NCBI GenBank assembly: GCA_009760855.2
Contig: WPIO01000073.1
Location: 1,858,501 to 1,922,500 of the forward strand
Length of the DNA: 64,000 nucleotides
Source of the DNA: Cristatella mucedo
Taxonomy: Eukaryota > Bryozoa > Phylactolaemata > Cristatellidae
Direction of reading: 5' to 3'
Made by a program: the position numbers and the translations under genes. Below the pieces are notes generated by a model that was not told where the DNA came from, ran no database searches, and saw only the letters and a list, made by a program, of their open reading frames with translations. Of the stretch, positions 55,472 through 64,000 are shown piece by piece; position 1 is the first letter of the stretch, and each line of letters starts with the position of its first letter.

Positions 55472-58389
55472 CTATCATCATTGCTTCGCATGTGTCTGTC
55501 TCCGTGTCTGTCCAGCTAGTTGATCTCGCTGCCTGTCAGGCACTCTTTGTATATCTGTTTATCTCAATTTTAATAAAGAAAGGTTTTTTGTTTCAATTCA
55601 TCCAAGTTGTGTTATCGTTGTCCTTACATCTGTTTCACTGGGGTGTGAACCGCCTGGTTCAGATACTTTGCTGTCAGATCTTGCCTGGCCTTTTTGGCAT
55701 TTGCTTTTGATACAACGATGGGCAATCATGGTTGCTCGCCCTTTCTGAAAGGTCTGACCCACAGAGCTGCCGTGACCCATGTAGGACCTATCCAAGAGGC
55801 TGCCTGATTCTACCTATTACATCAGTCGATGCGATTGCCCATACAATTTACTTGCGATATCAATGGTGTTGTTATTTTCCCCAAACTGAAAGGTTTAGTC
55901 AGCCCTCTTTACTCGGTAGGCAGGTGCATAGGTTAATCCTACGATGGAGCCTAACTGACTCGTCGCACACTGATGGCTGCTATGCTCGGCTTTGGTGCCT
56001 GCTGCCATTGAGGCAGCAGAAGTAGTAGTTCTGCTCTCGGGTGATGACATGCTTTTGCAATTATGCGCCACCGACCGGGCAGCTTGACCAAGCTGCAATT
56101 TAGAATGCTCACTGACGTGACATGAAGGAATGTTGGTCACAGACCATGATATGCACTGCCAACTCGCACGAAACTTGGCAGTGCTCCTTCCAGAATTACA
56201 GCAATCCTGCTGTCCAGTGATGCATGATGTAATGTTTGACAAACTATCACTACCTTAGGGCTTAGTCGTGTCTATGAGCAAGACCACCTACTCAGATCCC
56301 TCTTCCATGGCTCTCAAGAGAACCCTCCAGGATATCCAATCTGCAAATGGAGAACCCCCGAAGCCAATTCAGTGCTGCCAAAATACCTGACTATGACGTT
56401 TGGCCCCACTTTTTCTTAGTTACTGAGAGCACTGTGTCATGAGCACACTAACACAGTACTCAATTTGGCTATGTCTTAGCATCAGATAGGCTCCGATGCT
56501 GTGCCAGGCAGACCCCTGTCTAAGGGTTGGTTATCTAGGCTATCAGAAGTTCTCGAGCAATGCCTTAAGCCAGAGGCAGAGCAGTATTTTCACCTGGGGT
56601 TCTGCCACTGCCTTAGGCAGTTCATCGATTGCAGCAGTGCTCCAGGGCCACTGATCAAAAATAAATGCTGACAGCTGACAGACATCTCCATCCTCAATCG
56701 ACCCAGTAGCTGGAAAACGGCTCAGGTTTTTGCCTGATCTACCATCATTTTCAGTAGCACTTTTTTTTTAAATTACTGGACTTGGGTTTAGTTTTTTTGC
56801 CGCATAAGATTCCACCTTCCATTTCGCACTTATGTGGAAGGCTAATATTGGGTGACTTAGGGTAATGCTGCAGTAAGTTTTCTGGTGCCGAGCAAATGTC
56901 AGCTATGTTCAAGTATCCTCTAGTGTGTTTACAACCTACCGTTTCTCTCGTTTGTTAAGGTCTCTTTTCCCTCAGAGCTTTGGCTGCCATTGCTGTCGCC
57001 CAGAGGCCGTGCACTCGGACAGCGATACTGCCATGAGCGAACTGAACTGGGTACTTTCCCAGTCTCGGCCATGCAATAGGCCGGTTCTAGTCCTTTCTGT
57101 GCAAGGTCGTGAGTTTGTAGTTTTGGCACATGGTTGCTTTACCTAAAGAGAAATTCTCAGGTTAGCAAAGCACTCGCAGATGCCCGGATGCAGGAGTTTC
57201 AAAATACAGAGCAACCAGAGGTTGTCTGCCGCGAGACTACTGCAGAGTGCCTCCGGTCGTGCTGCATTTTGAACATATCGCATCAAAGTAGCCAAATATG
57301 TGTAGCACTAAGGTTTGGATTCCAGACACATAGGTGGTCTTCGTGTGCCTGAAGGTCTATCACCGGGCTTAACTAAACAACCTCAAAAGTCTCGTTGATT
57401 TCGTTGACCGTGAAGCTTGTAGGTTGTTATGCAAGACGGTGACACACACTCCCCATTCCCAGCCCACCATCACCCTGTCAAGATTGCTTTCTGATGTGTG
57501 GGCAGCATAAGAAGCAGCCTAGTTTTACGGGCAGGTGCGAACTGGCGCTGTCCTATAATCGGTAGCCTATTTCGGCCTACCGTATGCTGACCGATTTTGG
57601 GGGGTATGTCGTGCGGCAAAAAGTTTCCCGGCTCGTTCCTATTTCTTTTCTTGAGAGCAGAGCCCTTGCACCTTGGCGCTACCTTCGGGCGAGATTGGAC
57701 GACTTTCTTGAAAGTCACTAATCATAAGTTCGAAGCCGAGCCACCAGCCTGAATAGTGTGGTTTTCTATAGCGCTGTCGGCATCTTTTTCTTCTGCTGCT
57801 CGATAATTTATGGTGGGGATATCGGCTCGAAATACAGTGTTGCCCCGCGAAGCTTGCATTCGAATTGAAACCCCACCTCGGGCACTCTCCCCAGCCTTCA
57901 GCCTAACCGTAAATGCCTGCCCGAGGAATTAGCCAGGTGTTTGAGTCCATGCACACTTGCCATGCCTGCAAGCATTCCTTACTAAATATCAAAGGTCTCT
58001 CGTTCTTTGTCTGGCACGTGTTTACCATTACCGATGCTTGAATCGGACCATGTGTGTGTGTGTGTAGCTGCTTGCGTACTTGTCTATTCAGGACCTGTTC
58101 TTGGCTGATATCTAGAGTGCTTGCAGTTTTCAAGTGGCAACAAACAAGCACTCACAATGTGCCGTATGTGTGTAGATAGCCAGAGTACTAACCGAAACCG
58201 AAGAGCATCTGGGAAGCCCGGTCAGCCGGGAGTTATCCAAAACATCAGATATACTTTAAAAAAAGAAGCCCGAAATCAGCCCATTTTAGCTCGCGTTTTG
58301 CCATTTCTGAAGTTAAGACATCTCGGTGTTTGTTCCTACGTTTATAGCAGCAATCTGCATAGTATTTCTGTGACTGATGTTTGATTCTA
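55472..58389 (+). other. Propeller-gene intron, unassigned
   Basis: A 2.9-kb stretch with no recognised element, exon or convincing ORF on either strand. A short (TG)n run lies at 58,052-58,066. Confidence 0.4.
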
Positions 58390-58560
58390 GGATAACTCTT
58401 AAAAAACAATTAGCTGATTTAACAGTCTCGTTTGTATAGCAGCAGAAGAATGGCTATCACCACCATTTGCAGTTTAACATAAAGCCGGATTCGAACCCGT
58501 GACCTCGGACGGGAAGAGCAAGCATCTTACCTCCTGGGCACCTGCGACCTTGAGTCTAGT
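58390..58560 (-). mobile_element. SINE-C, diverged
   Basis: Minus-oriented: tail (tagctgatttaacagtctcgtttgtatagc), body, perfect B box complement ggattcgaacc (58,488-58,498) and a diverged head (cttacctcctgggcacc). Confidence 0.82.
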
Positions 58561-59240
58561 GCCCAAACTACTGGAATTCGCCACGTCGAAAAACGCTGCA
58601 GTGACTGAGTCAAAGGGATGCTGACAGTGCTGCATTAACAAGGCCATACCAATAATGAAATTAGGCTATGGCTTGGGATGAGCAGATTCACTATGACCTA
58701 TAGTTTAAAAAATATATCTGGGACGGTTCGATGATCCACGTTGCTGGAAATGTAAATAACTGGTGTCAGGGGTGTCTGGTTAAGGGAAGATGGTATCACC
58801 AGAACAGAACTGCCGCACTTCGAGACGTTGCAGGTCGTACAAAGATGCTACAGAAATCGAGGTTAGTAGAAGGTATGGTAATTATGAAGCTCACTTACAG
58901 TGGCATCTTCCATTGGGTGGCAAAGTGCAAGCATCTGCTCATCAGCGATCGTAGAGCAGACCGTAAATGGTAGGCCCAGACCACACCCACTGGACTGAGG
59001 ACTTAAAGTTTCTATGGACTGTTGGAAAGTTAGTTTGTGATATTTGGTAACTTGAAGAGAGGCATAAGGATTAGTTGTAGAGAAGATGAGGAGTATCGGC
59101 ACGAATCGGCCTTCCAAGTAGTGTACAATTTGGTGGCAAATCGGTGATGGTTTGAGACTTCTTTGCTGTGCGTTGGAGCTGTGCATCAGATCGAAGGTTT
59201 TGTGGACTAGCACAGAAATCTTCACTTAGGTTAAGCTAGT
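58561..59240 (+). other. Propeller-gene intron, unassigned
   Basis: A minus ORF (58,863-59,225) has no signature. No element is recognised. Confidence 0.4.
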
Positions 59241-59241
59241 T

Positions 59242-59329
59242 GGATTGCAAAGAAAAACCCTCTGCTTGGGGATTGCAAAGAAAAACCCTCTGCTTGGGGA
59301 TTGCAAAGAAAAACCCTCTGCTTGGGGAT
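59242..59329. repeat. 28-bp tandem repeat, three copies
   Basis: The unit ggattgcaaagaaaaaccctctgcttgg starts at 59,242, 59,270 and 59,298; the copies are identical, suggesting recent expansion. Confidence 0.97.
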
Positions 59330-59559
59330 AAATATATTTGGTAGGAAGATGAGTTCCCCCAACTCATTCCCTGCCTGACCTTTAAAGCACTTTTTTTTTG
59401 ACGAATCCGGTGTGGCACCGGTGCAGTGTCCCAGCTTGTTGCCGGATATGAGCCACATAGAACATTGGCACTCTGTTATCGATACGCAGCCGAGGGAAAG
59501 TGTTTGGCCTTCTTCATTAGCCGGTATTTTCAGCAAAATTAAGGCTCTATGTAATTCGT

Positions 59560-59745
59560 TAAGCCATGATGGCACACAAGGTAAGGTGGTTGCATTTCTG
59601 ACCTCGGTCCCGAGGTCGTGGTTTCGAATCCTGCAGTGGGCGGTCCTTTATTGCTACTGCAAGCATTGGTGATAGCCGTAAAGGCTCTTCTGTCGCTATG
59701 CAAAAGAGGCTGTTAAATCAGCTAGTATTTATTTAATTCTTCATT
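59560..59745 (+). mobile_element. SINE-C
   Basis: Head taagccatgatggcacacaaggtaaggtggttg, arm cctcggtcccgagg, B box tttcgaatcc (one change), body and complete tail ending tatttatttaattc. Confidence 0.88.
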
Positions 59746-60002
59746 TGGGAGACACCCATGAAAGCTTGCGGCTTATATGCCTGGGTGGATAAGGGCAGTC
59801 ATAAAGAATCATGGTGGGGTGACGACATTCTTAACCATTACACCGAAAGCCTATTTTTTGTTCTTGGGCTGTCAATAAATATTTTCGGATGGTGTGCACA
59901 ACTTTACTATGCCGGCATCGTCGGAAATCCTCTTATTACCCGACCGTAGTAGTTGCCACAGCAGCTGCAGCCATATTACGAAGATTGTTTATACACACAC
60001 AA

Positions 60003-60003
<1 letters not shown>

Positions 60004-60067
<64 letters not shown>

Positions 60068-60074
60068 GTATATA
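60004..60074. repeat. (TG)n(TA)n microsatellite
   Basis: Short TG run then about 60 bases of TA, ending at a Tc1-type element tip. Confidence 0.97.
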
Positions 60075-60440
60075 TACAGTCGAGAGTGGAGGTATCAGCC
60101 GCTTAAAATGGCCACTGGACCCCAAACGTTTCTTTCAAAAAAGTATATAAAATAAGCATATATAGCATGTAAGCAAAGTTTTAATGCAAGTATATTAGTT
60201 TTCAGTTCTAATATGAAGCTAGACTAATACGTTAAGCCACACATAACCTGTCTGAGCTACTCCGGCATTGAGCCTTTGCAAACATTTTGCCTTTTCGTTC
60301 TCCAAACGTTTTGCAGACTTAAGAAAATGGATTCTTTAGGTGTGATACCATGCACCTGAGCTCTGATCCTTTTATCCACTTCATCCCAGAGACACTTAGG
60401 AGGATTCAGGTCTAATGACTAACTGAGCCACGATGTAAGC
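60075..60440 (-). mobile_element. Tc1-type transposon, 3' part
   Basis: Minus-strand reading at 60,340-60,435 gives NMLTSWLS then a stop, SLDLNPPKCLWDEVDKRI, matching the SPDLNPIEHLWD region of Tc1 transposases, but the catalytic Glu position is occupied by Lys/Pro. The fragment then runs through about 270 bases of 3' untranslated sequence to a tip cagtcgagagtggaggtatcag at 60,075, which sits right against the TA microsatellite. The 5' half is absent. Confidence 0.75.
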
Positions 60441-60777
60441 ATATTGCCATAAACTAAATTCCACAGTATAGCAGAAAAATATTGAACACCCTTAGCCTTG
60501 TCTCCTCTTGAAAGTGAGATGTGAGATTGAGGAAGCCATGTCAGAGGAGGAGGGGAGGGGAGGAGTAAATTACAGGAAATTCTCTTACCTCTGTGGCTTG
60601 TATGTCTCACTATGGGTCATTTCCTTTTGACCGCATCCTTACATAATTTCGTAACCCTCACTTTCGATAGTCTTAGTGACCTTTAACCGTCGTTATTTAA
60701 GATTGCATTAGTCAGCAGATGGTGTTAAGAGTATTGTGAGTAGGCTTTTTTATCATTTGGCATTCACCTTGCTGTAG
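60441..60777 (+). other. Propeller-gene intron, unassigned
   Basis: Ends at the acceptor accttgctgtag (AG at 60,776-60,777). No other feature. Confidence 0.5.
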
Positions 60778-60892
60778 ATCGCTGACAGCGGCTCTTCGAC
60801 GGTGGCACGTTTGTGTGTAGCTGCCGACACGCGAGTGCTGTATGCAGTGACAGCCGAGGGACACATCTACAAATTCACAGCAAATGCGACAG
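60778..60892 (+). CDS. Propeller-like gene exon, blade with EGHIYKF
   Basis: Acceptor caccttgctgtag|ATCGCT; donor GCGACAG|gtaatc (GT at 60,893-60,894). Only the phase-0 frame is open, giving IADSGSSTVARLCVAADTRV, LYAVTAEGHIYKF and TANAT, phase 1 out. D-x-R-V-L-Y-A-V-x-x-x-G-x-I-Y-K-F is a classic beta-propeller strand pattern, as seen in nucleoporins, Elongator subunit 1 and spatacsin. CpG-rich codons contrast with the intron. Confidence 0.7.
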
Positions 60893-61032
60893 GTAATCCG
60901 TCCCATCCAGTGCAGTCGCCCTGGCCTGCCGACGCTGCTGCTGCCACCACTGCTGCTTGCACGCTTGATCGTTCCCGAGCTGCCCCACTTGACGTCAGTG
61001 CATCTATTCAACCGTCATCTCTGCCGCTGTAG
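60893..61032 (+). other. 140-bp intron of the propeller-like gene
   Basis: GT at 60,893-60,894, AG at 61,031-61,032 (tctgccgctgtag). It is unusually GC-rich and stays open in the upstream frame for some distance, so an alternative acceptor cannot be excluded. Confidence 0.6.
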
Positions 61033-61138
61033 CCACATCGCCTTGCCACGTGACACTGCCGCCCTGGGCTCTGAGTGCACTGGACGATGCTCGCATCACC
61101 AACGGCTTCCTGCTTGTTCCCCAGAATGGTCTGATTCG
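61033..61138 (+). CDS. Propeller-like gene exon, 35 codons
   Basis: Enters in phase 1 (completing a GCC codon) and reads TSPCHVTLPPWALSALDDAR, then ITNGFLLVPQNGLI, ending CG|gtaacg (GT at 61,139-61,140) in phase 2. NGFLLVPQNGLIR again looks like a propeller strand turn. The phase match on both sides supports the exon. The donor has A at +3 and +4, acceptable. Confidence 0.62.
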
Positions 61139-61681
<543 letters not shown>

Positions 61682-61913
61682 CCCACTCGGTCTCAGTGTT
61701 GTCCATGCTAGCTCCTCGCAGGCTAGACCGATGCACGACATTGTGCGTGTGTCATGCTGCAGCACGTTTGACTTGACGACTGGAGCAAGTGGCAGCTTCA
61801 GCCTGAGCTCAAGCGTGGCCGCGCCGGAAGGCCGAGTTATCTGCTCGTGGCAGTCGATGGGCGACTTGCCAATGTTGGGCTTCTGCAACAGCAGCAGCGT
61901 CTATCTTGTCCAG
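61682..61913 (+). CDS. Propeller-like gene exon, 77 codons
   Basis: Takes one base to complete an Arg codon, then PLGLSVVHASSSQARPMHDI, VRVSCCSTFDLTTGASGSFS, LSSSVAAPEGRVICSWQ and LPMLGFCNSSSVYLVQ. Donor GTCCAG|gtgaag (GT at 61,914-61,915), phase 0. Ser/Cys-rich with two or three beta-strand-like segments, consistent with a further blade. This is the last exon I can see; continuation is expected to the right of the window. ELP1, spatacsin and nucleoporin families were compared from memory without a decisive match. Confidence 0.65.
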
Positions 61914-62396
61914 GTGAAGGCCATAAGCTCATGAGACCACGCCTTTTTGCATTCGCCGGGAGAGGAGCGGAGAAGAAAAAAGTGCATGCCTAGTAGTCCG
62001 AAGAGAGCGAGAGTAATTAGTATCCTTGCGGCTATAATCTTTTCTTTCCTTGATGTTAAATTATTCGATATGGATTATGAGACCAGATATGCTGTTAGTG
62101 CACTATGGAATATTAAGAGTGCAGCGCATGTGATGGCATGCACATGCATTCCCGTCCCTACATGCAAACGCCCACATGCATGTGCACACGCGGGCGAGCT
62201 TGCCACTCCTACGCTGCACACTGCTCCTGCATGTGCATGCACATACACACACACACACACACGCACACACACTCACACCGCTTCTGCTCGCACACACTCA
62301 CCCATATGGGTTCGACTGGATAGGGCAAAGTTTGCAATCGCAAGCAGTCGCAGATTTGTTGATTAGTAGCTGTCAAGTATATTGTTGGAAAATGGC

Positions 62397-62467
<71 letters not shown>

Positions 62468-62659
62468 GATTGCAATGGAGTAGATCAAATCTAAAACTGG
62501 GTATCAAAGCTGCGCTTACCAGTATTGCCTTGGTATGGAGTCTGTTTCTATGAGTGTATGCTTATTTTGGATTCTTTTGTTGCTGATTATGCATTAGTAG
62601 CAGTTTGACTCGAGCAGGTAACTGACCAAAGGAACTTTGTTGCCATGTTATTAGTGGTG
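61914..62659 (+). other. Intron or flank with two microsatellites
   Basis: CA-rich patch at 62,245-62,280 and pure (GA)n at 62,402-62,465. No gene is recognised. Confidence 0.6.
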
Positions 62660-62829
62660 GGTTTCTATAATTGTAATAGTAATGAGCCATTTTTACAGCC
62701 TCCGAAAAAGACACAATCTCTTTCTAGGCACTTGACATATGCTGTAACGGAAGCATGATCGCATGGTTCGTGGTTACATGAACACTGTCACCGTGAATAA
62801 TCTGGTTAGTTTATAACGTGCATTGTCCG
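62660..62829 (-). mobile_element. LINE-A 3' tail
   Basis: Minus-oriented hairpin tail (cagcctccgaaaaagacacaatctctttctaggcac) and untranslated tail (catatgctgtaacggaagcatgatcgcatggttcg). Confidence 0.7.
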
Positions 62830-63265
62830 AATGCATAAGCTCTCAGAAGACACATGACAAGAACCTGGGAAATGCTTTGAGGAACATATGTCCGAATGCA
62901 TAAGCTAAATGTTCAGAAGATTACACATGACAATTTGTTCAACCTGGGAAATGACAAGAACCTGGGAAATGCTTTGAGGAACATATGCGTTTTGAACTTA
63001 TTTTTAAAGGTAAATGTTGAGAAAATACTGAGAAGATTAGTCCAACAATCAAATATTTGTTCAGGGTACCTTTCAGAAGACACATGACAAGAACCTGGGA
63101 AATGCTTTGAGGAACATATGCGTTTTGAACTTATTTTTAAAGGTAAATGTTGAGAAAATACTGAGAAGATTAGTCCAACAATCAAATATTTTTAAAGGTA
63201 AATGTTGAGAAAATACTGAGAAGATTAGTCCAACAATCAAATATTTGTTCAGGGTACCTTTCAAA
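62830..63265. repeat. Nested tandem duplications (132 bp and 56 bp)
   Basis: gacaagaacctgggaaatgc occurs at 62,855, 62,953 and 63,085. tttttaaaggtaaatgttga occurs at 63,001, 63,133 and 63,189. The 132-bp and 56-bp spacings show at least two duplication steps, and a third involves gcataagct (62,832 and 62,897). The minus-strand ORFs over it are artefacts. Confidence 0.95.
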
Positions 63266-64000
63266 AGATAGGCATGCTCGGAGTGGGATCTGAAGTTTTG
63301 ACGATTTCTCTATAACAGGAAAACACAAAAATGATAATGCAAACCATGCCTAACCAGGAAGTACATCGGAAGCTTTGTATCTACAAATAATAAATTTACC
63401 AGTCTCTGCATTCTATCTCACTTTCGTTCCAACTTGCGAAACCTTGGTACATCGAAATCGATGTTTGCAGCTTGTTGAGGTCCATGCTTTTGACTTCTAA
63501 GCAGCTTAGTTTACAGTATAGCTTTGTGACTTTTGAATTCCTTAACTCGGCCAATATTAAATAGTGAGATCAACCTGAAATTTTAAATGTCACTTCATCT
63601 CTGCTTGTACAACACCAAAGTAATTTATTTATGATTTCTACTGGATAACGTTTTACTATACATGCCATCAAACACCCTTAAACTTTATATTCTGCAATAA
63701 TGGACACGTATAAGTTGTGAGCTAAGTTAAAGCCGGCCTACACACTAGGAGGTGGAATTCTTTGCTGGCACATGACATGGTCAGAATTTTTCCAAGCCAC
63801 GGTTGCGTCAAGAATCACCAGAACAATCACCATCCCATGATTATTTTAATATCACGGTAGTACAAATAATCTCTTCTTATTGTACTGTGCCCTGTTTTTG
63901 AATACATTTTCTTAAGCTGGTTTGCGCAAGCTACTTGGCACTATCTTGTGCCGCAGTACAAACTACCTCTGGCCTTCCTTGATGAATTGAGCATTCCACA
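63266..64000. other. Unassigned AT-rich DNA to the right edge
   Basis: No exon, repeat family or strong ORF is recognised. Confidence 0.4.

Overview
This window is nuclear DNA from an animal, probably an invertebrate; the phylum cannot be fixed from the sequence alone. The evidence is: (i) a protein kinase of the metazoan SIK/QSK family split by GT-AG introns; (ii) many decayed APE-type non-LTR retrotransposons related to the CR1/L2/jockey lineages; (iii) tRNA-derived SINEs with a clear pol III B box; (iv) Tc1-type transposon remnants; and (v) very long (GA)n, (TC)n, (TA)n and (TCTG)n microsatellites. There are no operons, and almost all of the window is intron or intergenic DNA.

Layout. The left quarter (1 to about 17.6 kb) holds the 5' half of a SIK3-like kinase gene on the minus strand. 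The start codon is at 16,538, and five coding exons (16,380-16,538; 15,003-15,119; 4,573-4,636; 3,151-3,312; 2,936-3,060) join in frame into 209 residues, running from the glycine-rich loop to just past the LKB1-type activation loop. The rest of the kinase lies off the left edge. A GC- and CpG-rich stretch (about 15.65-17.58 kb) surrounds its start. Another CpG-rich stretch (18.6-20.6 kb) carries an unassigned 213-codon minus-strand ORF. From 21 to 27 kb the DNA is mostly dead LINEs and SINEs.

From about 27.3 kb to at least 61.9 kb I see a plus-strand gene that I cannot name with certainty. Seven exon candidates (28.2, 39.4, 39.7, 52.3, 60.8, 61.0 and 61.7 kb) have compatible splice phases and encode beta-propeller-like strands. 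Its long introns are full of retroelement debris, a Tc1-type element (45.8-47.4 kb), a possible LTR-retrotransposon remnant, and the first exon of what may be a nested minus-strand gene (49.44-49.65 kb). One 543-bp intron (61,139-61,681) is almost entirely microsatellite.

Repeats. I separate four families by recurrence within the window: LINE-A and LINE-B (both with recognisable RT, LINE-B also with endonuclease), SINE-C (tRNA-like head with a perfect B box) and SINE-D (tRNA-like head plus a 3' tail shared with LINE-A). The shared LINE-A/SINE-D tail folds into a two-part hairpin with compensatory base changes between copies. This suggests SINE-D is mobilised by the LINE-A enzyme. Every element is broken; none looks able to move by itself. 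Family names A-D are local labels, not database names.
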